Source of the DNA: Jeotgalibacillus sp. R-1-5s-1
GTDB taxonomy: Bacteria; Bacillota; Bacilli; Bacillales; Jeotgalibacillaceae
Assembly: GCF_004405105.1 (NCBI RefSeq)
Contig: NZ_SORW01000002.1
Span: forward strand, 431,035 to 495,034
Length of the DNA stretch: 64,000 nt
Direction: 5' to 3'
In this document: positions 33,205-40,883 of the stretch, one piece after another
Position numbering within the stretch: the stretch's first letter is position 1
Layout: every line of letters begins with the position of its first letter
The notes under the pieces: generated by a model
What the model was told of the DNA's origin: nothing
Databases searched by the model: none
Seen by the model: only the letters and a program-made list of their open reading frames with translations
Program-made: the position numbers and the translations under genes

Positions 33205-33276
33205 ATGTTGAAGAAGCTTAAACGAAAGCTTGCACGACAGTGGAGAGACATGCTGCGTAAAAAGACAATTGCCTGA
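33205..33276 (+). CDS. Predicted 23-residue cationic amphipathic peptide
   Basis: ATG 33205 to TGA 33276, with AAGGAG nine bases upstream and a good promoter just before it. The product starts MLKKLKRKLARQW and ends MLRKKTIA. It has ten Lys/Arg against one Asp, and Leu2, Leu5, Leu9, Trp13, Met16 and Leu17 fall on one face of a helix. A weak hairpin (33285-33314) follows. I recognise no family. It could be a membrane- or nucleic-acid-binding microprotein, or a leader peptide for rpoY. Expression is inference. Confidence 0.6.
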   Translation: MLKKLKRKLARQWRDMLRKKTIA

Positions 33277-33284
33277 GTCCCTGT

Positions 33285-33314
33285 AAGCCCTTCATTTCAG
33301 GAGGGCTGTTCTTT
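33285..33314 (+). terminator. Weak hairpin after the 23-codon gene
   Basis: AGCCCT (33286-33291) and AGGGCT (33302-33307) with a ten-base loop, followed by GTTCTTTA. Confidence 0.4.
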
Positions 33315-33372
33315 ATGTTCGGGGAAAGGTTATGTTAAAGCTGGTTATACTGATAAATGAAATGATAATAAG

Positions 33373-33394
33373 AGCGGAATTTATCCGCTTTTTA
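33373..33394 (+). terminator. Hairpin with T-tract just upstream of rpoY
   Basis: AGCGGA / TCCGCT arms with a five-base loop followed by TTTTAG, ending 30 bp before the rpoY start. It could be the true terminator of the upstream small gene or an attenuator. Confidence 0.45.
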
Positions 33395-33423
33395 GTACTT
33401 TATATAGAAGGAGAGAATAAACA

Positions 33424-33633
33424 ATGATTTTTAAAGTGTATTATCAGGAAGAAGCAACAGAGGTGCCGGTAAGAGAGAAAACAAAGGCAATCTATGTTGA
33501 GGCAGAGACTGAAGAAGAAGTACGTAAAAAGCTAAGCGGTCGTAATTACAATATTGAACTTGTTCAAAAGTTAGAGGGCAAATACTTGGAATATGAACAA
33601 AACCATGAAAATTACCGTCTGGAACAGCTTTAA
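33424..33633 (+). CDS. rpoY: RNA polymerase epsilon subunit
   Basis: A 69-residue acidic protein starting MIFKVYYQEEATEVPVREKT and ending YLEYEQNHENYRLEQL, matching the Firmicutes-specific epsilon subunit that binds core RNA polymerase. ATG with AAGGAGAG upstream. It is three bases ahead of rnjA, the conserved pair in Bacillales. Confidence 0.95.
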   Translation: MIFKVYYQEEATEVPVREKTKAIYVEAETEEEVRKKLSGRNYNIELVQKLEGKYLEYEQNHENYRLEQL

Positions 33634-33636
33634 TAA

Positions 33637-35304
33637 ATGAAATTTGTAAAAAATGACCAGACTGCTGTGTTTGCCCTCGGCGGACTGGGAGAGATCGGAA
33701 AAAACACGTACGGCGTTCAGTTTCAGGATGAAATTATTCTGATTGATGCCGGTATTAAATTCCCCGAAGACGATCTTCTTGGAATCGACTATGTTATCCC
33801 TGATTACACGTATTTAGAAAAAAATGTAGATAAAATCAAAGGATTATTTATTACGCATGGCCACGAAGATCATATTGGTGGAATTCCATACTTACTCCGA
33901 CAGGTTAACGTACCTGTTTACGGTGGAAAGCTTGCATTAGGCCTTCTTAAAAACAAGCTTGAAGAGCACGGACTGCTTCGCACAACGAAACTTCATCCAA
34001 TCGGAGAAGATGATGTCATCAAGTTCAGAAAAACAGCCGTGAGCTTTTTCAGAACAACGCACAGTATTCCTGACTCCTATGGAATTGTAGTAAAAACTCC
34101 TCCAGGGAACATTGTTCATACCGGAGACTTCAAGTTTGATTTCACGCCGGTTGGAGAACCTGCCAATTTAACGAAAATGGCTGAGATCGGAAAGGAAGGT
34201 GTACTTGCCCTTCTTTCAGACAGCACTAACAGTGAAGTTCCAAACTTCACGCTTTCAGAACGCAAGGTTGGTGACAGCATCGATAATATTTTCCAGAAAG
34301 TAAATGGAAGAATTATTTTTGCTACGTTTGCGTCTAATATTTATCGACTTCAACAGGTAACTGATGCTGCTGTGAAACACGGCCGTAAGGTAGCTGTTTT
34401 CGGCCGGAGTATGGAAAATGCGATTAACATCGGACATGAACTCGGCTATGTAAATGCACCAAAAGATACGTTTATTGATGCACATACACTGAACAGACTT
34501 CCATCGGACAAAGTCGTCATTCTTTGTACCGGAAGTCAGGGGGAACCAATGGCAGCTCTTTCAAGAATTGCGAATGGTACACACCGTCAGATTCAGATTA
34601 TCCCCGGGGACACAGTTGTCTTTTCTTCATCACCGATCCCTGGAAATACCATCAGCGTAAATCGGACGATTAACCTTTTGTATCGCGCCGGCGCTGATGT
34701 CATTCACGGTTCATTGAACGATATCCATACGTCAGGTCACGGCTCTCAGGAAGAGCAGAAGCTGATGCTGCGTCTGATTCAGCCGAAATTCTTTATGCCG
34801 ATTCACGGTGAATACAGAATGCAGAAGATGCACGTAAACCTTGCTGTTGACTGTGATGTTCCTGAGGAAAACTGTTTTGTCATGGAAAATGGCGATGTTC
34901 TTGCACTAAGCAGTACAGAGGCATCGGTTGCAGGTAAGATCCCATCCGGAAATGTATACATTGATGGCAGCGGAATTGGTGATATCGGAAATATCGTTCT
35001 TCGCGACAGAAGAATTCTTTCTGAGGAAGGCCTTGTCGTTGTCGTAGTCAGCCTGAACCTGAATGAGCATAAAGTTGTTTCAGGTCCGGACCTGATTTCA
35101 CGCGGATTTGTATATATGAGGGAATCCGGTGAACTTATTCATCAGGCGCAGTATTTGCTGCAGAAGCATCTGAATAAGGTGCTTTCGAATAAGACGAGTC
35201 AATGGTCTGAGATTAAGAATGAGATTACGGACACGCTTGAGCCTTTCCTTTATGAAAAGACGAGACGCCGTCCGATGATTTTACCGATTATTATGGAAGT
35301 ATAA
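33637..35304 (+). CDS. rnjA: Ribonuclease J1
   Basis: 5'-3' exoribonuclease and endonuclease for mRNA turnover and 16S maturation. The 555 residues have the beta-lactamase zinc motif H74-G-H-E-D-H79 ([10 protein letters not shown]), the beta-CASP region ([23 protein letters not shown]), [10 protein letters not shown], and the C-terminal domain ending [12 protein letters not shown]. Near-identical to B. subtilis RNase J1. Translation probably couples with rpoY because no clear Shine-Dalgarno site precedes the ATG. Confidence 0.98.
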   Translation: MKFVKNDQTAVFALGGLGEIGKNTYGVQFQDEIILIDAGIKFPEDDLLGIDYVIPDYTYLEKNVDKIKGLFITHGHEDHIGGIPYLLRQVNVPVYGGKLALGLLKNKLEEHGLLRTTKLHPIGEDDVIKFRKTAVSFFRTTHSIPDSYGIVVKTPPGNIVHTGDFKFDFTPVGEPANLTKMAEIGKEGVLALLSDSTNSEVPNFTLSERKVGDSIDNIFQKVNGRIIFATFASNIYRLQQVTDAAVKHGRKVAVFGRSMENAINIGHELGYVNAPKDTFIDAHTLNRLPSDKVVILCTGSQGEPMAALSRIANGTHRQIQIIPGDTVVFSSSPIPGNTISVNRTINLLYRAGADVIHGSLNDIHTSGHGSQEEQKLMLRLIQPKFFMPIHGEYRMQKMHVNLAVDCDVPEENCFVMENGDVLALSSTEASVAGKIPSGNVYIDGSGIGDIGNIVLRDRRILSEEGLVVVVVSLNLNEHKVVSGPDLISRGFVYMRESGELIHQAQYLLQKHLNKVLSNKTSQWSEIKNEITDTLEPFLYEKTRRRPMILPIIMEV

Positions 35305-35339
35305 AAAAGGGAGACTGCATTGTGTGCAGTCTCCCTTTT
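35304..35339 (+). terminator. Terminator after rnjA
   Basis: AAAAGGGAGACTGCA / TGCAGTCTCCCTTTT arms with a very short loop. Confidence 0.92.
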
Positions 35340-35354
35340 CAATTATAAATAATC

Positions 35355-35467
35355 GGGCCTGCCTCAACCTTCGCTTTCCGTGGCTGGGCGGTGAACCCGC
35401 TTGCGCTTCGCACAATCGGTTTCACCTGACCCTTTCCGCCACAGGAGTCTACGGTTGAGGCAGGCCC
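35355..35467 (+). repeat. Family A palindromic element, 113 bp
   Basis: Exact 15-bp arms GGGCCTGCCTCAACC and GGTTGAGGCAGGCCC. Core TTCGCTTTCCGTGGC pairs with GCCACAGGAGTCT; the GGTGAACC ... GGTTTCACC helix is closed by TGCGCTTCGCACA. It lies 15 bp after the rnjA terminator. A decayed relative follows at about 35515-35620 (ACCTTAGCTGTCTCACC, CACTGTCACAG). No gene is seen in 35340-35675. Confidence 0.88.
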
Positions 35468-35631
35468 TTTGTGTATTTTTTTCAACTATTTATTTATAAA
35501 ACGCATTGATAACGGGGAGGTTCGCATCCTCCACGGCAACTCGTTGGGTCTGTGCTTTAAACCTTAGCTGTCTCACCTTTCACTCCACTGTCACAGTTTG
35601 TGGATCGAAAGTTCTCCGCTCCTTACCACAC

Positions 35632-35675
35632 AAAAAAATCCGGACCACGTGATGTTGATTGTGGTCCGGTTTTTG
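35632..35675 (-). terminator. Terminator after ktrC
   Basis: CCGGACCAC / GTGGTCCGG arms with a 12-base loop, followed on the minus strand by seven T. Confidence 0.88.
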
Positions 35676-36341
35676 TCAGGAGCTTTGCATGACGCGTTTT
35701 TCGAAGCGGTTGATATCGTTATCTGCTCCGATGACGATAAGGATATCATTTTTTTCGATGACATCGTTCGCCTGTGGGGATACGATGATGTTGTCTCCCC
35801 TTTTGATCGCTACGATGTTAATTCCGTATTTTGCTCGGATATCGAGCTCAATGATTGTATTACCTATGAGCAGGCTGTTGGCGGCGATTTCAACGATGGA
35901 ATGTTCATCAGACAGTTCAAGATAGTCGAGTACGTTATTTGAGACGATGTTGTGTGCAATACGTTTACCCATGTCACGTTCAGGGTGTACTACTTTATCT
36001 GCACCGATTCTGCGCAACACCTTTTCGTGATAGTCATTTTGAGCCTTGACCGTTACTTTATTAACACCTATTTCTTTTAACATCAGTGTTGTTAGGATAC
36101 TGGCCTGAATATCATCACCAATTGCTACGATGACATGGTCAAAGTTACGGATCCCAAGACTTCTGAGAACTGATTCGTCCGTTGAATCTGCCATTACCGC
36201 ATGTGTGGCAATGTTTGAGAATTCGTCGACTTTATCCTCGAACTTATCAATGGCCATAACTTCCATGCCCTGCTCAACAAGTTCACGTACAATACTGCCT
36301 CCAAATCGGCCGAGGCCGATGACTACAAATTCTTTTTTCAC
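35676..36341 (-). CDS. ktrC: Ktr potassium uptake regulatory subunit (RCK domain)
   Basis: Cytoplasmic gating ring subunit of a Ktr K+ channel. The RCK_N domain starts KEFVVIGLGRFGGSIV (GxGxxG nucleotide site with the acidic end DKFEDKV), followed by RCK_C (about 140-221, HSIVEIAANSLLIGNTI), the site where c-di-AMP binds in KtrA/KtrC. The GTG at 36341 with GGAGG upstream gives 221 residues, the family length. The membrane partner KtrD is not in the window. Confidence 0.93.
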   Translation of the reverse strand: MKKEFVVIGLGRFGGSIVRELVEQGMEVMAIDKFEDKVDEFSNIATHAVMADSTDESVLRSLGIRNFDHVIVAIGDDIQASILTTLMLKEIGVNKVTVKAQNDYHEKVLRRIGADKVVHPERDMGKRIAHNIVSNNVLDYLELSDEHSIVEIAANSLLIGNTIIELDIRAKYGINIVAIKRGDNIIVSPQANDVIEKNDILIVIGADNDINRFEKRVMQSS

Positions 36342-36405
36342 AACCCATTCCTCCACTTTCTGAATCCTGCTCTTATTTTATCACAGGAAATTTCTGAAAA
36401 TGAAA

Positions 36406-37419
36406 TTATTTTTTCCCTTTTACGTAGTCTGCATCAAAAAGGAATAGCCTCATCAGGAGGTATAGAGACGGAATAAGCAGGCACAGACCGAGTATAAAGA
36501 CAATGACGAGCGCTGTTCCCATGGTTTCGTTAACAACACTTCCTTCAATGGTGATATAAGGGTACAGGATATATGGTAAGTGCGAAGCCCCGTAACCAAA
36601 AAATGCAAAGAAGAATTGAAGCATAACCATGATGAACGCTGTACCGTATCTTTTTCCTGAGTAAATTAAAAATGCAGCAATCAGGAAAAATAATAGAGAA
36701 AGTCCGAACATCCACCATAAATCCAGAGCTCTTCTAAAGTGCTCCACGTTATGATCGCGCAGTCCCGCAAAAACGAGAAGACTCGCTCCAATCGTTGGTG
36801 CACTCCACCATAGTGCAAACTTTCTCATGATGGCACGTGAATCAACATCCTCGGCACGATCCGCATAATAAGTCAGGAAAGCTGCGCTGATAAATAGAAC
36901 AGAAACGATCGCCAGCGCAACTACACTCCATGAATACGGACTGGTAAAAAGTTCACCTGCCAGGAAGACAACACCTTCAGACGTTTCTTCAAGATATCCT
37001 CCCTCTGAAATCGTCAATGATGTTGATAAAGCTGCCGGTATCAATAACCCTGTTGCACCGTATAAAAACAGATAAACGGTATTGTCTTTTGATCCATAAT
37101 TTCCGAATGCGTAAAAAGATCCGCGGATCGCAATTAATATGATTGCTACTGATCCAGGCAGGAGCAGTGCTGTTCCATAGTAGTAGGCTGTGTCAGGAAA
37201 GAACCCGACAAGACCGACAAAGAAAAAAACAAAGAATACATTGGTTACTTCCCACACAGGTGACAAGTAACGGCTGATTAATTTACTCATAATATGTTCA
37301 CGTTTTGAGACCCTCGCATAGTAAGCAAAAAAACCGGCCCCAAAATCAATCGATGCCACAATTAAATATCCATATAAAAAGAGCCACAATACCGAAATCC
37401 CAATGACTTCCAAGCTCAT
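36406..37419 (-). CDS. cydB: Cytochrome bd quinol oxidase subunit II
   Basis: Membrane subunit of the bd-type terminal oxidase (B. subtilis YthB-like). About 337 residues and eight to nine hydrophobic segments, with LFLYGYLIVASIDFGAGFF, SPVWEVTNVFFVFFFVGLVGFFP and YGASHLPYILYPYITI. ATG 37419 has GGGAGGG six bases upstream; an ATG at 37434 is less likely. Cotranscribed with cydA through a long intercistronic hairpin. No cydCD assembly genes follow directly, unlike many cydABCD operons. Confidence 0.93.
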   Translation of the reverse strand: MSLEVIGISVLWLFLYGYLIVASIDFGAGFFAYYARVSKREHIMSKLISRYLSPVWEVTNVFFVFFFVGLVGFFPDTAYYYGTALLLPGSVAIILIAIRGSFYAFGNYGSKDNTVYLFLYGATGLLIPAALSTSLTISEGGYLEETSEGVVFLAGELFTSPYSWSVVALAIVSVLFISAAFLTYYADRAEDVDSRAIMRKFALWWSAPTIGASLLVFAGLRDHNVEHFRRALDLWWMFGLSLLFFLIAAFLIYSGKRYGTAFIMVMLQFFFAFFGYGASHLPYILYPYITIEGSVVNETMGTALVIVFILGLCLLIPSLYLLMRLFLFDADYVKGKK

Positions 37420-37449
37420 GAAATTCCCTCCCATCTATTTATGTATAAG

Positions 37450-37497
37450 CACAGGAACAACTGATTCTGCTCATACAGAATCAGTTGTCATCCTGTG
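37450..37497 (-). other. Long intercistronic stem-loop between cydA and cydB
   Basis: Arms of about 20 bp (37450-37469 and 37476-37497, ACAACTGATTCTG at the top) around a six-base loop, overlapping the cydA stop codon. No T-tract follows on the minus strand, so it is more likely an RNA stabiliser or processing site than a terminator. Confidence 0.8.
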
Positions 37498-38841
37498 TTA
37501 AAGCTTACCTCCAGGGAAACGCTGTTCAAGCTCTGCTTCTGCTGGTTTGTTTCTGAACATCTTCAGCAAAACACGGACACAGAAGAATCCAAGTACAGCG
37601 TACAGTGCAAGGAACAATCCGAATGCAATACCCACTGAGGTTGAAGTGGTCGCTGCTTCATCCACTGTCATAATGCCTCTGAGGATCCATGGCTGACGCC
37701 CAACTTCTGCGTATACCCAGCCGAATTCAACTGCCAGCATCGCCAGTGGACCACTCGCCACAATCCCCATGAGCAGGAATTTATTATGTTCATTAAATCG
37801 CTTGATATAGCTGAACAGAACGAAAATTCCAGCGATAAACAGAGAGTACATTCCGATCGAAACCATCAGGTCAAATGCATAGTGTACCCATAAAGGCGGT
37901 CTTTCTTCTTCAGGGAATTCATTTAAACCAATTACCTCAGTATCAAATGAGTTACCGGCAAGAAAACTCAATGCCCCCGGAATTCGTATTTCATTGCTGA
38001 TTTCATTATTTTCATCAATCGTACCAAATACGATAAGATCTGCATTTGATTCAGTTTCAAAGTGCCACTCAGCAGCAGCTAATTTTTCAGGCTGCTCTTT
38101 AGCAAGAAACTTAGCTGAAAGGTCACCTGCAAGCGCTGTACCCGCTGTGAAAATAAGACCCGCAATCATCGTCAATTTCAGCGCTTTTTTATGGTAAGTA
38201 AAGCTGCCTTTTTTCTTCAAAATCATAAATGCCGCGATGGCAGCAAGAATCAATGCTGATGTCATGTAACTCGATGTTAAAACGTGAAATACCTTTGTCG
38301 GTGTTGCAGGATTAAACATCGCTGCCAGCGGATCAATATTTACCGCTTCTCCATCAAGCAGATCAAATCCCTGCGGTGTATTCATAAATGCGTTTACCGT
38401 TGTAATGAAGAAACCTGATAAAGTAGCTCCAATCACAATCGGTATATTCAATAGCCAGTGTAGCCATCTGTTTTTGAAACGATCCCAAGTGTATAAATAG
38501 ATTCCAAGGAAAATGGCTTCAAAAAAGAATGCGAATGTTTCCATAAACAGCGGCAGTGCGATTACCTGTCCGGCAAGCTGCATAAAGCTTGGCCACAGTA
38601 ATGACAGCTGCAGACCAATTGCTGTTCCGGTCACAACTCCCACTGCTACCGTGATCGTAAACCCTCTCGCCCATCGTCTTGCCAACAGAAGATAATGAGG
38701 GTCATTTTTCTTAATACCCAAAAACTCCGCAATGGCAATCATGACCGGGATTCCGACACCTATGGTTGCAAAAATAACGTGAAACATTAATGTTGCTGCA
38801 GTTAGCAGCCTGGTGAGCGTAACGCCATCTAAATCTAGCAC
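37498..38841 (-). CDS. cydA: Cytochrome bd quinol oxidase subunit I
   Basis: Haem-bearing subunit that oxidises quinol and reduces O2 to water. The 447 residues contain RLLTAATLMFHVIFATIGVG (haem ligand histidine), ALPLFMETFAFFFEAIFLGIYLY, the E/H-rich core segments and VEFGWVYAEVGRQPW, a family hallmark. The Q-loop between helices 6 and 7 is short, as in Firmicutes and YthA-type enzymes. GTG 38841 with GGGAGGG upstream. Confidence 0.95.
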   Translation of the reverse strand: MLDLDGVTLTRLLTAATLMFHVIFATIGVGIPVMIAIAEFLGIKKNDPHYLLLARRWARGFTITVAVGVVTGTAIGLQLSLLWPSFMQLAGQVIALPLFMETFAFFFEAIFLGIYLYTWDRFKNRWLHWLLNIPIVIGATLSGFFITTVNAFMNTPQGFDLLDGEAVNIDPLAAMFNPATPTKVFHVLTSSYMTSALILAAIAAFMILKKKGSFTYHKKALKLTMIAGLIFTAGTALAGDLSAKFLAKEQPEKLAAAEWHFETESNADLIVFGTIDENNEISNEIRIPGALSFLAGNSFDTEVIGLNEFPEEERPPLWVHYAFDLMVSIGMYSLFIAGIFVLFSYIKRFNEHNKFLLMGIVASGPLAMLAVEFGWVYAEVGRQPWILRGIMTVDEAATTSTSVGIAFGLFLALYAVLGFFCVRVLLKMFRNKPAEAELEQRFPGGKL

Positions 38842-38947
38842 TGGTATTCCCTCCCGATTTCCAACTTGTTATTATCTTTACTATACCACTAAGAGATCAT
38901 CACAATGTAACTGGAAGAATGTTTGTGATATGTTGAACATGAATATT

Positions 38948-38965
38948 TTGTGACATCCTTCACAA
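38948..38965. promoter_or_regulatory. Rex/Fnr-type operator upstream of cydAB
   Basis: TTGTGACATCCTTCACAA is a TTGTGA-N6-TCACAA palindrome. It differs by one base from the Rex consensus (TTGTGAANNNNTTCACAA) and also fits the Bacillus Fnr box (TGTGA-N6-TCACA). It lies about 107 bp upstream of the cydA start. Further half-sites (ATCACAAAC, ACATTGTGA) lie between it and the gene. Confidence 0.65.
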
Positions 38966-39013
38966 ACTATTTGATATAAGTATACATCCCCTTCACAAAA
39001 AAAATCAACGAAT

Positions 39014-39045
39014 AAAGCCCTCTGAAATGAATCAGAGGGCTTTTC
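39014..39045. terminator. Terminator after the ABC exporter genes
   Basis: AAGCCCTCTGA / TCAGAGGGCTT arms. On the minus strand it is followed by TATTCGTTGATTTTTTTT, and by TTTTCCG on the plus strand. Confidence 0.7.
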
Positions 39046-39071
39046 CGTTTATAAATTTGTCAAAATTTCAT

Positions 39072-40883
39072 TTAAGCTTCTTTTTGCATCGTGAACTGAG
39101 ACTGAACCAAACCGTGATAAATGCCTTTTCGCACCATTAACTCCTGGTGATTACCGTATTCCATCAGGTTCCCGTGATCGAGAACATAAATTTTATCAGC
39201 ATCCCGTATAGTTGACAGTCTGTGCGCAATAATGATTGCTGTACGTCCTTCAAGAAGAGTGGACAGTGCCTTCTGTATGATCACTTCAGTTTCAGTGTCA
39301 ATAGAGGCTGTTGCTTCATCCAGAATGATAATCCTCGGATCAGCAAGCAGTGCACGGGCAAATGAAATTAATTGCCTCTCTCCCACCGATAGGATATTTC
39401 CACGTTCTTCTACTTCCGTTTCATAGCCTTTAGGTAGCCTCTCAATAAAACCGTGTGCCCCAACTGCTTTGGCAGCGTCAATAATCTGTTCATCCGTTGC
39501 ATGAGGGAAACCAAACCGGATATTATCCTTAATTGTACCCGAGAAAATAAACGTATCCTGCAATACAATCGAAATTTGGGATCTGAGACTTCTTAAAGAC
39601 ACGTCTTTCAGATCATGGCCGTCCATTTTAACAGTACCGGCAGTTGGATCGTAAAAGCGGGTAACAAGGTTGGCAATCGTCGTTTTACCCGATCCTGTGT
39701 GACCAACCAACGCAATGGTTTCACCGGCTTTAATAGACAGTGAAAGCTTATTTAATGCCTTTCGATCTTCTGTGTAGGCAAACTCAACATTATCAAAGTC
39801 AATCTTCCCTTTGATCTCTTTTAACTCAACAGCATTTTCTTTTTCAGCGACGTTTGGCTTTTCATCCAGAAACTCAAAAATACGTTCAGAAGATGCCATC
39901 CCCATTAACAGCTGGTTATAGACCATACCAAGTCTCGAAATCGGCTCCCAGAACATGCCCACCATGAAGGCAAACGTAACGAATTCACCGATCTGCAGAC
40001 TGCCGCTTTGAATCAGGTAGGCACCATACCAGATGAGAATCGCTGATCCTACTGCATTTGTCATTTCAACGAGAGGCCTGAAGGTTGCATTCTTCTTCGT
40101 CGCATCCTGCCAGCTTTCAAACGTTTCAGTGTTTACACCATTAAAATAGGCTGCATTTTCTTTTTCCTGCGTAAAAGATTGTGTTACACGCATTCCCTGA
40201 AGACTTTCATTCAGGTGAGAATTCAGCTTTGACTGCTTCAGACGCACCGTCTGCCATGAACGCCTGATTTTCTTTCTCAGCTTAGTTGAGATCAAAAACA
40301 TCAGTGGCAGAACAATCATGACGGCAAGTGCCAGCTGTGGGCTGATTGTAAACAGGATAATAAAAATCCCGATCAGCATCAATGCATCCATCAGCAGATT
40401 AATAACCCCATTCGTAAACAATTCCTGCAGGGAGTTAATATCATTCATAATCCGGACCAGAATGGATCCCGCCGAACGCTGATCAAAAAAACGGTTACTC
40501 AGCCACTGTACGTGCGTGAATAAATGCTTTCTCAAATCATAAATTACACTTTGACCGAGTATATTCATCCATTTTATTCTGAAAATATTGGCTACATAGT
40601 TAATGATATAAAGCCCTGCGATGACACCAACAAGCTGGAGAAGCAAATCCCCATCCTTTGACATGATCGCTTCGTCAATCACATAAATCCCGATCATAAT
40701 CGGAATCACAAGCCGGACTGCAGTCGTAATTAACACCATTAAAACGGAAAGAGGCAGGAGCTTTTTTGTATAAGGCTTCAAATAATGCAGCAGCCTCCAA
40801 AGCTGCAGCCAGTTAAACGGCTTTTCAATCACCTGATCGGTGGAATAATGAAATCTTTCTTTTGCATTTGACGCTTTACTCAT
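39072..40883 (-). CDS. Heterodimeric ABC exporter subunit with canonical Walker B
   Basis: Half-transporter of 603 residues: a six-helix membrane domain (about 30-320) and an ATPase domain with Walker A GHTGSGKTT, Q-loop VLQDTFIFSG, Walker B IIILDEAT and H-loop IIAHRLST. Its signature is LSVGERQ, a departure from LSGGQ. With its partner this fits asymmetric multidrug exporters such as BmrCD, YfiBC and YheIH; length best fits YfiC. The substrate cannot be told. ATG overlaps the stop of the upstream half by 4 bp. Confidence 0.92.
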   Translation of the reverse strand: MSKASNAKERFHYSTDQVIEKPFNWLQLWRLLHYLKPYTKKLLPLSVLMVLITTAVRLVIPIMIGIYVIDEAIMSKDGDLLLQLVGVIAGLYIINYVANIFRIKWMNILGQSVIYDLRKHLFTHVQWLSNRFFDQRSAGSILVRIMNDINSLQELFTNGVINLLMDALMLIGIFIILFTISPQLALAVMIVLPLMFLISTKLRKKIRRSWQTVRLKQSKLNSHLNESLQGMRVTQSFTQEKENAAYFNGVNTETFESWQDATKKNATFRPLVEMTNAVGSAILIWYGAYLIQSGSLQIGEFVTFAFMVGMFWEPISRLGMVYNQLLMGMASSERIFEFLDEKPNVAEKENAVELKEIKGKIDFDNVEFAYTEDRKALNKLSLSIKAGETIALVGHTGSGKTTIANLVTRFYDPTAGTVKMDGHDLKDVSLRSLRSQISIVLQDTFIFSGTIKDNIRFGFPHATDEQIIDAAKAVGAHGFIERLPKGYETEVEERGNILSVGERQLISFARALLADPRIIILDEATASIDTETEVIIQKALSTLLEGRTAIIIAHRLSTIRDADKIYVLDHGNLMEYGNHQELMVRKGIYHGLVQSQFTMQKEA

